Assembly (NCBI GenBank): GCA_029262055.1 | Contig: JAJDAD010000057.1 | Span: forward strand, 59,417-123,416 | DNA from: Candidatus Zhuqueibacterota bacterium | GTDB lineage: Bacteria; Zhuqueibacterota; Zhuqueibacteria; Oceanimicrobiales; Oceanimicrobiaceae | Direction: 5' to 3' | DNA length: 64,000 nucleotides | Program-made: the position numbers and the translations under genes | The notes under the pieces: model-generated | Told to the model about the DNA's origin: nothing | Database searches by the model: none | The model's input: only the letters and a program-made list of their open reading frames with translations | In this document: in pieces, positions 9,616-18,018 of the stretch | Numbering within the stretch: the first letter of the stretch is position 1 | Layout: every line of letters starts with the position of its first letter

Positions 9616-11022
9616 TCACGCGCGTTCCAACTCCAACTTACGCATGATCCGTTGCAGAGCGGCCCGGGTTAATCCACACATCTCGGCCGCGCGAGATATA
9701 TTTCCGCTGGTGCGCTGGAGGACGGCTTCCACGTACTGACGCTGAAAAGTCGCGATTGCCTTCTGCTTCCCTTCTTCGTACGAAGTTAGCGGTTGGGTGA
9801 ACAGAGATTCGGCCAGTGACGAATCGTCCGCTAATCCCAGGTGAGAAGGCAAAATTCGATCACCCTTGAAAATAACCAGGGCACGCTTGATAGTATTTTC
9901 AAGTTCGCGGACATTTCCCTGCCAGTTATGCTCAAGCAAAGACTCCATGGCCGCGGGGGACAGTTCAGGACACGGATGATCGTCATAAAAGAACTCCGAT
10001 GCCGATTGTTTCAAGAAATGTCCGGCCAGAGCAGGAATACATGCTTTCCTCTCTTTTAGGGTGGGCAGAGAGATCTTCATCACTTGCAATCTGTAATAGA
10101 GATCCTCCCGAAATTCACCATTTTTGACCAACTCTTCCAAATTGCGGTTGCTTGCTGCGATGATGCGAAAGTCAACGGTCCTCTCTCCGTTACCACCCAG
10201 CGGGCGAATGGTCTTTTCTTGTAGAACCCGGAGTAGTTTTCCCTGAAAAAGGGACGACATCGACGAGACTTCATCCAGAAAAACAGTGCCCCCATCTACT
10301 CTTTCAAACAGACCGGTGGAATCTTTATGGGCGCCAGTGAACGCACCTTTTTTGTAACCGAACAATTCGGACTCCAGTAGCGTGTCCGGCAAAGCAATAC
10401 AGTTGATTGCCTGAAATGGCTTACTATGTACCGGACTGCGGTTATGGATTTCACGCGCAATGAGTTCTTTGCCTGTGCCACTAGCTCCCTCAATCAGCAC
10501 AGGCACTTTGTGTTGCGCAACCTGATCGACAAGCTCCATCACAGCGCGCATCTTAGCGTCCGCGGCGATGATCGAGCGGCCCCGATGGTTGGCAGCGCGA
10601 TCTTTGGCCTGGCGCCTGGCAAGGATTCCGTACCCGGCCCGTTCGATAAATGCGAGAATCTCTTTATTGTCGAAAGGCTTGGTGATGAAATGGGACGCCC
10701 CGTTACGCAGACAGGCCACGGCCAGATCAATGGTGCCATGACCCGTGATCAGTACGACATCAATGTCGGTCCAGCGTTGATTGATTTGTTTGAGCAGTTC
10801 ATCTCCTGACATGCCACCCATCTTCAGATCGGTAAATACGATATCGAATGACCGTGCACCCAACAGCTGCAGAGCGTCCTCCGCGGAACAACACATGGCA
10901 ACATCACACCCCAGCGAGCTGATGAGCCGCTTCAGGCCCTTCCGCACATCCTCCTGATCGTCAACCACCAGTATGTTGAGGTTGGCAAGATCGTATGGAG
11001 ATATGGTCGTCTGGCTAGACAT
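9616..11022 (-). CDS. NtrC-family sigma54-dependent response regulator
   Basis: A 468-residue activator with three classic parts. The receiver domain has an acidic pocket and phospho-acceptor D65 in FTDLK. The AAA+ domain has Walker A (GASGTGKE), the sigma54-contacting GAFTGA loop and a FLDE Walker B. A C-terminal Fis-type helix-turn-helix ends in ALQRIMRKLEL. It should form oligomers on DNA and remodel sigma54 RNA polymerase. The ATG at 11022 has GGAG about 9 bp upstream and is preferred to a TTG five codons earlier. It lies 55 bp after its kinase gene and directly upstream of the nar operon with its sigma54-like promoter, so nar is the obvious target. Confidence 0.93.
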   Translation of the reverse strand: MSSQTTISPYDLANLNILVVDDQEDVRKGLKRLISSLGCDVAMCCSAEDALQLLGARSFDIVFTDLKMGGMSGDELLKQINQRWTDIDVVLITGHGTIDLAVACLRNGASHFITKPFDNKEILAFIERAGYGILARRQAKDRAANHRGRSIIAADAKMRAVMELVDQVAQHKVPVLIEGASGTGKELIAREIHNRSPVHSKPFQAINCIALPDTLLESELFGYKKGAFTGAHKDSTGLFERVDGGTVFLDEVSSMSSLFQGKLLRVLQEKTIRPLGGNGERTVDFRIIAASNRNLEELVKNGEFREDLYYRLQVMKISLPTLKERKACIPALAGHFLKQSASEFFYDDHPCPELSPAAMESLLEHNWQGNVRELENTIKRALVIFKGDRILPSHLGLADDSSLAESLFTQPLTSYEEGKQKAIATFQRQYVEAVLQRTSGNISRAAEMCGLTRAALQRIMRKLELERA

Positions 11023-11077
11023 TAGCGGTGACTCCAACTATGGTAACGATAAAATTGAGATTTTGAATTCATCAAAC

Positions 11078-13372
11078 CTATACCACTTGCTCGGGAACAG
11101 ATCCTTCTTCTGTCATTTCGTGAATTTCGCTATTTTGTCGCAGCAGGACAACTCTAAAAACTGTCTCGCGCTTTGTTGACTTCAGCAATAACAGATCCCC
11201 TCCATGGGCCGTCACGATGCGTTTCGCGGTGGGCAGTCCAAGACCGGTACCGCCTGAGCTCTTCGTTGTGAAAAAAGGTTCAAAGATCTCGGCTTCGTTC
11301 TTGGCCGAGATGCCAGGCCCATTGTCCAGAATATCAACATAGATCTGTCCATGATATGGCAATTCGCCAGTTTGAATAGTGATTCTCCCTCGCCCGGAAT
11401 CGACAGACTGCATGGCATTATCCAGCAAATTTACGAATACCTGCTGAAGATGGCTTGCATCACACCACAGGGAAGCATCCTCAAGTTCAAATTGACGCTC
11501 AATCGATATTTTTTTCTTTTTGCATAAAGGGCTTAAGACGTGAAAAGCATTCTGTAGAATCTCGTAAAGGTTCACCTCCTCAATCTTCGGCTGCGGGGTT
11601 CTGGCATAGTCCAATAGCTCGCGGATGATACGCTGACACGTGTGTGTATTGCGACGGATCACATTTACGTGCTCATGAAATGACGACGCCTCCGCCAGCT
11701 CTTGCCCCATCATCTGATTGTACATTGAGATGGCAGTCAGTGGATTGTTCAGCTCGTGGGCAACTACAGCGGCCGTCCTTCCGAGTACAGTTAGCCGCTC
11801 CTGATGCGCCTGATGCTCATTCATGCGTTCCCTTTCGGTGATGTCGCGGGCGACCAGAACTTTTCCAGAGGACCCATTTTCTGAGGGCAACTCCGACGAA
11901 ATGACTTCATAAATCTTGTCACCAAAATTAAGTTCGCATGAGGTTGTGCGGGTCGTGTCCATCAGACAGTTGGCACAGCCTCTGTTTGTCGTACTATGCG
12001 TTTCACATTTGCGTACGCTCAACTTTTTTTCTACATGCCCGAGCCTTTCGATAATGGGTTTAGCCGCCTGATTAGAAAGTACGATCTCGCCACGGTGACC
12101 CAAAAGAATAAGCCCATCTCGCATCGAATGCACCACGGCTTGCAAACGATCGTGCTGGGTTCGCAGCTCACCCTCACGCCGTTTCAGATCTGCAGCAGTC
12201 TGTTCCAACCTGGTGGTCCTCTCTTCAACGGCGTCGGTCATCATATTAAACGTCCGCGCAAGGTGCCCAAACTCATCCGAGGAGTTGATTCGGTTGCGGA
12301 CTGAAAAGTCTCCTTCTTTTACGCGGGTGGCCATCCGTTGCAGTTCACCGAGCGGCTTGACAAGATATTGAATCGGGAAAAACAGTAAAGCCAGTGTGGT
12401 CAGAGCGACGGCCAATGTCACACCCAGCAGTTTCCCCTCCAGGACGCGAAGGGGCGTCAGAGCATCGGCTGCGTTGAGTTCAATGATCGTATTCCAACCC
12501 GTGCTGCTTAGAGGATAGCTCCGCCCGAACATGTCCTTACCATTCTGGCAGGCATGACGTCCGGCATGTGAGTGAGAGCTTTTAGTGCCTTGCGGTGGTA
12601 TGACCTTTACACCCATAGTCTCACTATCTTCCTGCTGACGGTAAGCCGGAGCCAGCCGCTCCAAATACCACCAGGGCACTTCCAGCATGAGTCCCTTCTT
12701 ATCCACAAAAGTAAGATACTTTTCCATCGTCGATTCGGGAATATCGTCATCATAATCCAGAGCAGTGTTGTTGATAACCGAGACCAAATTGACAACACAG
12801 ACAAGATAGCCGATTTCTGTTCCCGATCGTATGTCGGAAAGCGGGGTGATAATTGCTGTCGTTGGGAAAGTCGTGTGGGGAGTTGGAGCGATAATTGAAC
12901 TGAACGGGTGGTCACCCGCACCCAACTCAGTCTGGATGATCGACTCGATGGGATAAGGGTTTTCCAGGACGCTGATCAGCATGTTGCCGTCCAGATCAAA
13001 AATTTGCAGATCAACAAACTCATCGACAAGCGGCAGCTTGTTTACTTCGAGATGGTGGCGTAACTGTGCAAGTGAAATATTGTCGCCTGGCCTGGCAATT
13101 TGCCTCCTCGTCTCCGTTCTAATAAAACCATCGGAAGAAAAGTCCTCTGCCCGGCGAGCCAGCATCTCAAGTTTCTTGTCAAAAATCGTAGCCTGGGCAA
13201 ATGACTCACTTTGCAACCGGAGCAGAATCTCCTGGTTCAGTGGAGCATAGACGGAATTAACTACAAAATAGCCGCCGATGCCAAACACGATTAGGTAGAG
13301 ACCAACAAAGCCCAGCGGCAACTTGTATTTTATTTCGATTTTTGCTAGTGGATCTCTTGGAATCCAATTCAT
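11078..13372 (-). CDS. Membrane sensor histidine kinase (NtrB-like, Cys-containing PAS)
   Basis: A 764-residue kinase partner of the adjacent NtrC-type regulator. TM1 is at about 18-40, followed by a periplasmic sensor of some 270 residues (dCache-like by size and layout). TM2 is at about 315-337, then HAMP 338-390 and a PAS domain about 408-510. HisKA has H539 in VAHELNNP, and a HATPase_c domain with DNGPG and GTGLGL boxes ends the protein. The PAS contains four cysteines (C456, C466, C469, C479), which could bind a metal, a cluster or act in redox sensing. The periplasmic domain also has a His/Cys-rich patch near 266-275. The signal is unknown. Nitrate/nitrite or redox state is plausible from location. 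Confidence 0.92.
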   Translation of the reverse strand: MNWIPRDPLAKIEIKYKLPLGFVGLYLIVFGIGGYFVVNSVYAPLNQEILLRLQSESFAQATIFDKKLEMLARRAEDFSSDGFIRTETRRQIARPGDNISLAQLRHHLEVNKLPLVDEFVDLQIFDLDGNMLISVLENPYPIESIIQTELGAGDHPFSSIIAPTPHTTFPTTAIITPLSDIRSGTEIGYLVCVVNLVSVINNTALDYDDDIPESTMEKYLTFVDKKGLMLEVPWWYLERLAPAYRQQEDSETMGVKVIPPQGTKSSHSHAGRHACQNGKDMFGRSYPLSSTGWNTIIELNAADALTPLRVLEGKLLGVTLAVALTTLALLFFPIQYLVKPLGELQRMATRVKEGDFSVRNRINSSDEFGHLARTFNMMTDAVEERTTRLEQTAADLKRREGELRTQHDRLQAVVHSMRDGLILLGHRGEIVLSNQAAKPIIERLGHVEKKLSVRKCETHSTTNRGCANCLMDTTRTTSCELNFGDKIYEVISSELPSENGSSGKVLVARDITERERMNEHQAHQERLTVLGRTAAVVAHELNNPLTAISMYNQMMGQELAEASSFHEHVNVIRRNTHTCQRIIRELLDYARTPQPKIEEVNLYEILQNAFHVLSPLCKKKKISIERQFELEDASLWCDASHLQQVFVNLLDNAMQSVDSGRGRITIQTGELPYHGQIYVDILDNGPGISAKNEAEIFEPFFTTKSSGGTGLGLPTAKRIVTAHGGDLLLLKSTKRETVFRVVLLRQNSEIHEMTEEGSVPEQVV

Positions 13373-13509
13373 GATACCCGGAATCTCATGTGATTATGTG
13401 GTGTCCATATGGTCTAATCAGAAGTCCCGCCTCGTAAACTGTGGATTTCCGACAAAAGAGTTCAGCAATGAAAGCCAGAAGCAGAGTTTCAGTATGAACA
13501 CGATCCTGT

Positions 13510-13980
13510 CTATTTAACGAGCCCATCGTCAGCAGACGTGCGAACTCCAGTAAGTGTCCCTATAACAAGTGGACTCTCTTGACGGAGTTGGTCCAAATTT
13601 TGGTTAATCAGACCTCGAAAAACATCTTCTCTGATTGCTTTCCATTTATGATGAGCTGGACATGGATTACTGTCGCTGCAGGCTGGAAAGCCCAAAACGC
13701 AAGCATCCAAAAACATCGGGCCATCTATAGCTTCGATGATTTGACGCAGTGTGATTTCTGACGCCAGTCTGGCGAGAGCGAATCCGCCCGTCTTACCCTT
13801 TTGTGAGACCACGAGTCCGCTCTTGGCAAGCACCTGCAGGATCTTCCCCAGAAAATGCGGAGGCACCAGGAGCGACGATGCAATATCCCGTTGCAGAAGT
13901 CGCGTATTTGGGGGCTGCGCAGCAAGGTACAACATTGCCTGCAAACCGTACTCACATCCTCGTGTGAACATAATCGGCAC
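13510..13980 (-). CDS. Rrf2-family transcriptional regulator with Fe-S type cysteines
   Basis: A 156-residue Rrf2 protein with an N-terminal winged helix (residues 1-75, GxxxGGFAL wing motif) and a cluster-binding loop C94-x6-C101-x5-C107. H110 follows the last cysteine in a C-x2-H arrangement like that of IscR (C104/H107). NsrR (NO sensor), IscR and RsrR are relatives. NO or Fe-S sensing is likely, and which one cannot be decided by eye. The GTG at 13980 is chosen because AGGAGA lies six bases upstream. A later ATG (13971) is too far from it. It is the first gene of the minus-strand block leading into the kinase, the activator and nar. Confidence 0.9.
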   Translation of the reverse strand: MPIMFTRGCEYGLQAMLYLAAQPPNTRLLQRDIASSLLVPPHFLGKILQVLAKSGLVVSQKGKTGGFALARLASEITLRQIIEAIDGPMFLDACVLGFPACSDSNPCPAHHKWKAIREDVFRGLINQNLDQLRQESPLVIGTLTGVRTSADDGLVK

Positions 13981-13991
13981 AATGTTCTCCT

Positions 13992-14012
13992 ATAATCGGA
14001 CATTCGGAATAT
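13992..14012. promoter_or_regulatory. Imperfect 21-bp palindrome upstream of the Rrf2 gene
   Basis: On the minus strand the half-sites are ATATTCCGA and TCCGATTAT around a 3-bp ATG centre. Seven of the nine paired half-site positions are complementary (ATAnTCnGA/TCnGAnTAT). It ends 12 bp before the GTG start of the Rrf2 gene, overlapping where a promoter or leader would be. Rrf2 regulators commonly repress their own genes from palindromes of this size, so autoregulation is inferred. Confidence 0.45.
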
Positions 14013-14251
14013 TAACTCCTAATTTGAAGATACAAAAATCTCTATTGTCATGTCAAATCTTTTTTGAAGAACGTGAGTTGCATTCTTTATCTTTTGATTG
14101 TTACCTTGCCAACCTTTTCCCCCGGGACTATCAGGTCAGGAAACGCATTTCAGTACAAGAAGGTATTTCTGCAGAATCAAAGGCAGGCCCATGTCTGGAT
14201 GCAACTTATGCTACGAAACTATGTCAAGATCCGGCGATGAGAATCCAAGAA

Positions 14252-14300
14252 ACGATTTGCGTCCCGGCCACGATTTGCGTAAATTGGTCACGGTGATTTG
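14252..14300. repeat. Short direct repeats (ACGATTTGCGT)
   Basis: ACGATTTGCGT occurs at 14252-14262 and 14270-14280 (period 18). A partial third copy, GATTTGC, is at 14294-14300. It could be an iterated protein-binding site or chance. The nearest downstream gene starts at 14511. Confidence 0.35.
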
Positions 14301-14510
14301 CTAATTATGCGTGAGGTCCGATGGCGGGCATGCCCCAAATCTACTCCTTTCCAATTCCGGGCCGTCGAGAAACCTGTATTATTCATGTGTCCGCTCTGAT
14401 GTCTTTACTACTTTCACATGTGAATCGCGTGGCATCAAGCGAGAGAAACAGCCTCCTGACTCTGAAAGCCTCGTATGCAAATCAGGTCAGAAGCATCATG
14501 GGAAAGCTCA

Positions 14511-15512
14511 ATGTCTAAGCGTACCCAAATTAAGTCCTACTGGGATATCTGTCCTAAATGTATGTATTTCCAGGAAGAAACGGGCGTCTGCAAGAGCCTG
14601 TATCAGAATATTCTCGAATACCCAGACAGATTTACCGAGAAATGTAACGCAACCTTCTTCAAGAAAGACCCCAGTATCGCTGATGGGAAAATAGATACCC
14701 TAGTAACGAAACACCAAGAACGTGCTCGGAACAAAGGACACAAGATAGAAGATCCTGCACCTGCCTTTGACTACACTAAGCTGAAGACATCAAATCCGAC
14801 ACTCACTAAGAAAACCTTTATCGGATTCGAAAACAATGTCGAACAAATGACCCTTCAGGGAGTCGTAAACAAGTCAGCCTTCCTAATTTTGTTAGCCATA
14901 CTGGCTGCTGCTTGGACTTGGCAAAGAGATTTTGACAGCTCATCCTCCTCGAAATCTTTTGTTACCACATCTTCCCTTTCTGCCTTGATGGTAGCTAGTT
15001 TGACGATTCGTAAAAAGTCTCGAGCTATTGTAACCGCCCCATTATATGCAGTTCTTGAGGGAATATCGTTGGGCGCCATATCAGCAATTTTGGAAGCAAG
15101 GTATCCCGGCGTGGTAATTCAGGCTGTGTCGCTCACCTTCGCCACATTCATTTGCTTGCTATTAACCTATGCCTCCAGACGAATCAAGCCAACAGAGAAT
15201 TTCAAGCTCGGGGTCATTTCTGCTACTGGTGCCGTCGGCCTTGTTTACATGACGACGCTTACCCTAAGACATTTTGGACTAAGCATACCGTTTATCCACG
15301 ATAGCGGAATCATTGGTATTCTCTTTAGTCTTTTTGTCGTGTCATTAGCCGCACTCAATCTAGTCCTGGATTTTGATTTTATCGAATATGGTGTAAAGAA
15401 AGGCGCTCCGCACTATATGGAGTGGTACTCGGCGTTTGGATTGTTGGCTACACTGTTTTGGCTCTATATAGAATTTCTAAATCTATTAGCGAAATCGAAA
15501 AGTAGAAGGTAG
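14511..15512 (+). CDS. Bax inhibitor-1/YccA-like membrane protein with N-terminal Cys4 module
   Basis: A 333-residue protein. The first 50 residues hold C14, C17, C27 and C45, a zinc-ribbon-like or cluster-binding arrangement. From about residue 110 there are seven hydrophobic segments with the layout of the bacterial YccA/Bax inhibitor family: a conserved EGISLGAISA stretch near the middle and an acidic FDFIEYG segment before the last helix. Eukaryotic and Bacillus members are pH-sensitive calcium leak channels. The role here is unknown. The ATG at 14511 is favoured over 14475 because it places the Cys4 module close to the N-terminus. It is followed after 32 bp by a lipoprotein gene on the same strand. 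Confidence 0.75.
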   Translation: MSKRTQIKSYWDICPKCMYFQEETGVCKSLYQNILEYPDRFTEKCNATFFKKDPSIADGKIDTLVTKHQERARNKGHKIEDPAPAFDYTKLKTSNPTLTKKTFIGFENNVEQMTLQGVVNKSAFLILLAILAAAWTWQRDFDSSSSSKSFVTTSSLSALMVASLTIRKKSRAIVTAPLYAVLEGISLGAISAILEARYPGVVIQAVSLTFATFICLLLTYASRRIKPTENFKLGVISATGAVGLVYMTTLTLRHFGLSIPFIHDSGIIGILFSLFVVSLAALNLVLDFDFIEYGVKKGAPHYMEWYSAFGLLATLFWLYIEFLNLLAKSKSRR

Positions 15513-15544
15513 CCCAGTCGCGACTGAATCTGAAGGAGAAGAGA

Positions 15545-16294
15545 ATGCGTCGATTGATAATGTGTTGTCAAACAATATTGTTGTTGGTGGCGTGCGGAGA
15601 TTCTGGGGGCATCAAACGTACAGTCGGAAATACCGAAGGAGAGAACCAAGAAGCGCTACGTGAACAGTTCTCCATCGTTTTTGATATGCCAAGGGGACGT
15701 GACTTCACCAATAAGCTGCTGATTACTGTTGGAATAAAGAATAAGTCTGCCAGAGGAGGTGGATATTTTTCTTCTGGTTCGTTTTCGGGTTCTTATTCTG
15801 GTTTCGGGAGTTGGTCAGATGGTAGATATTCCGGAAGTGACTGTATCAATTTGTTATTTTACGACGAGGGGACCGCTGAATATTATCCGGTCCTGGAACG
15901 TAGCGGAGTTATTCATTCGTTCTATTACCCTCACGAGGATGGCGAATTGCGTGAATATTTGGTCTTTTTTGTGAGCTTCGACGACTCAGACAAAGATGGA
16001 ATGCTAACGGGAAAAGACCCCAGAATAGCTTTCTTGACAGATCTCGACGGTAGGAATGCTATTCAGGTAACGCCAGATACAGCAAAGGTCGTTCATTGGG
16101 GCTTTGGTCGGACAACGTCTCGAATGTATTTTGAAGTTTACATTGATTCTAACAAGGACAGCAAATTCTCATCCGAAGACCAGACTCAAATTCTTTCGGT
16201 AGATACTAGCAACCCGAAGGTGGGTTCAAACATATTGACGCCAGCAATGAGGTCGCAAATGGCAACTACTTTCTGGGAGACTATTGGACATTAA
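15545..16294 (+). CDS. Lipoprotein with EF-hand-like loops, function unknown
   Basis: A 249-residue protein with a short lipoprotein signal whose lipobox is LVAC (cysteine near residue 17). A glycine/serine-rich stretch follows at about 73-95, then a C-terminal half with two calcium-loop-like segments (DDSDKDGMLTGKD and DSNKDSKFSSED). The spacing YLSD/FLTDLDG...IQVTPD resembles fragments of TolB-like propellers, but there are too few repeats to call a propeller. GGAGAAGAG precedes the ATG. It probably forms an operon with the BI-1-like gene. No function can be assigned. Confidence 0.7.
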   Translation: MRRLIMCCQTILLLVACGDSGGIKRTVGNTEGENQEALREQFSIVFDMPRGRDFTNKLLITVGIKNKSARGGGYFSSGSFSGSYSGFGSWSDGRYSGSDCINLLFYDEGTAEYYPVLERSGVIHSFYYPHEDGELREYLVFFVSFDDSDKDGMLTGKDPRIAFLTDLDGRNAIQVTPDTAKVVHWGFGRTTSRMYFEVYIDSNKDSKFSSEDQTQILSVDTSNPKVGSNILTPAMRSQMATTFWETIGH

Positions 16295-16497
16295 GCCCGC
16301 TGAAGCAGACACCATCGGTGTGAAATCGCTAGGCGGGTGGCCGGACATCAAGAACAAAATCGTGCGGCACGTGTCTTCAGCCGTGCCCTCTTTGCACAAT
16401 CCTGGCATCACTGCCAGAAGCAGAAGCAAATACAAACACCTACCAGGAAGAGTACATCTATAACTCGGACTTGTAGCATTTCTAATCGGAGGGTGTC

Positions 16498-17952
16498 ATG
16501 TTGTTACGGAGCAAACACTTCAATCTTGTTGCTATCGTTCGGGCGGTATTTTGCCTGTCCTGCCTCTGCAGTGTCGTAGTTTTTGCCGCCGCTGCCGGTA
16601 GCAACCAGGTCAGTCTCAAGGCGACCAACATGCCCTTGCGCCATGCGCTCGACAAGATTTCTGAACAGGCACGCCTTAATATTGTGTATCCTCCGGAATT
16701 GGTAGATGGATTCGAAGTGACGTGTGATATTGCATCGACCCCGATTAAAAGTGCCCTGGCGGAGGTCCTCAAGAATACGGACATTATCTTCGACGTACAG
16801 GACGATGGACGAATCGTTCTTGCGCAGGGTGCGCCGGCTGCAGATGTCCGGCTGACACTCAGAGGCCGAGTCGTGGATAAGGAGTCCGGCGAACCGCTTG
16901 CAGATGTGAATGTCTTCCTGGCGAACACAAGAATGGGTGCGGCCAGCAACCGCGAGGGCCATTTCGCAATCGAGGGCGTGCCGTTAGGAACGTTCGATCT
17001 GGTGGCATCCCGCATCGGCTACGAAGTGGGCAAAAGGAAGCTCGTAGCACGAAGGACCCTACCGGAAGATCTTGAAATGCGCTTGGCTCCCAGGCCATTT
17101 CAAGCCCCGGAAATAGAGGTCTCTGCGACGGCCATGGAGCAGTGGCGCGAGGACTTCGAGCATTTTCGAGCTCTCTTTTTCGGCACCACCAAAAACGCTG
17201 CCACGTGCAAGATCAATAACGCCGGAGTCCTCGACTTCGAGCGCAGCAAATCCGGGGCGTTCTCCGCAATTGCTTCCGAGGCTTTGATTATCGAGAATAG
17301 TGCCCTTGGTTACAAATTGGACTACGTGCTGGAAACATTCAGAGCAACAGAGAGCCTGATCACGATGCGCGGTTTTTCCAAATACACCGAGCAATCCCAT
17401 CGCAACCGGCGGCAGTCGGTGCTCTGGGAACTCAACCGCCAAAAGACCTACCAGGGTTCTCTCAAACACTTTCTGGCGACTCTCTGCAGAATGAAGAATG
17501 CGCTGCAGTTCGCCTGGAAGAAGAAAGAAGTGCGGGACAATTATCTGGAAGACGAAGGTTTCAAGGTTTATTTGGTCAAAGAACCCTGGACATCGCAGGA
17601 CAGGAAGCGGCTGCGAGATGCCGCGAGAATCCTGCAGCCGGGAACCTCTGACGACCACCAGGTATTGCGTTTCCCCCATTACTTGATGGTGCATTACACC
17701 CGGGAAGTTCCGCCGCCGGCATATGTCGTTTTTAAGGGAAAAATCGGCGATCCCAAAAAGCAAATCTCACTGGTAACCATGACCGCCGATTCACTGCTGG
17801 TCGATATGGCCGGAAACATCTTTGATAGCAACGGCTTGCGGGTGGATGGTTTCGGTCTCCGGACCTACGGCTACTGGAGCTGGGAACGCATGGCTGACCG
17901 ACTGCCATGGGATTACGGCAGTCTGGGGCTGGTGTCGAACAAAAGAGAGTAG
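16498..17952 (+). CDS. STN plus carboxypeptidase-regulatory-like domain protein
   Basis: A 484-residue exported protein with a signal peptide (residues about 10-33). A secretin/TonB short N-terminal (STN) domain covers about 37-105, and a carboxypeptidase-regulatory-like Ig fold about 118-195 (GRVVDKESGEPLADVNVF, then GHFAIEGVPLG). A C-terminal region of some 280 residues is of a kind seen in Bacteroidota proteins of unknown function. This is the front end of a SusC/FecA-type receptor without the TonB-dependent beta-barrel. GGAGGG lies ahead of the ATG. It could act in signalling or surface assembly. No partner sigma/anti-sigma pair is present nearby. Confidence 0.72.
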   Translation: MLLRSKHFNLVAIVRAVFCLSCLCSVVVFAAAAGSNQVSLKATNMPLRHALDKISEQARLNIVYPPELVDGFEVTCDIASTPIKSALAEVLKNTDIIFDVQDDGRIVLAQGAPAADVRLTLRGRVVDKESGEPLADVNVFLANTRMGAASNREGHFAIEGVPLGTFDLVASRIGYEVGKRKLVARRTLPEDLEMRLAPRPFQAPEIEVSATAMEQWREDFEHFRALFFGTTKNAATCKINNAGVLDFERSKSGAFSAIASEALIIENSALGYKLDYVLETFRATESLITMRGFSKYTEQSHRNRRQSVLWELNRQKTYQGSLKHFLATLCRMKNALQFAWKKKEVRDNYLEDEGFKVYLVKEPWTSQDRKRLRDAARILQPGTSDDHQVLRFPHYLMVHYTREVPPPAYVVFKGKIGDPKKQISLVTMTADSLLVDMAGNIFDSNGLRVDGFGLRTYGYWSWERMADRLPWDYGSLGLVSNKRE

Positions 17953-18018
17953 CAGAGTCATGTCAATCCCTGGAAAAATGATCCCCAAAGCCAAACAGAG
18001 CATCCGCACGAAATCGAC

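Larger units (their letters stand above)
13981..14510. other. Divergent intergenic region between rrf2 and the BI-1-like gene
   Basis: A 530-bp region with no recognisable gene. It holds the palindrome next to the Rrf2 start and a set of short repeats (GATTTGC three times between 14254 and 14300). Presumably it carries the divergent promoters. Several short open frames cross it, but none has a family resemblance or a good ribosome-binding site. Confidence 0.4.
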
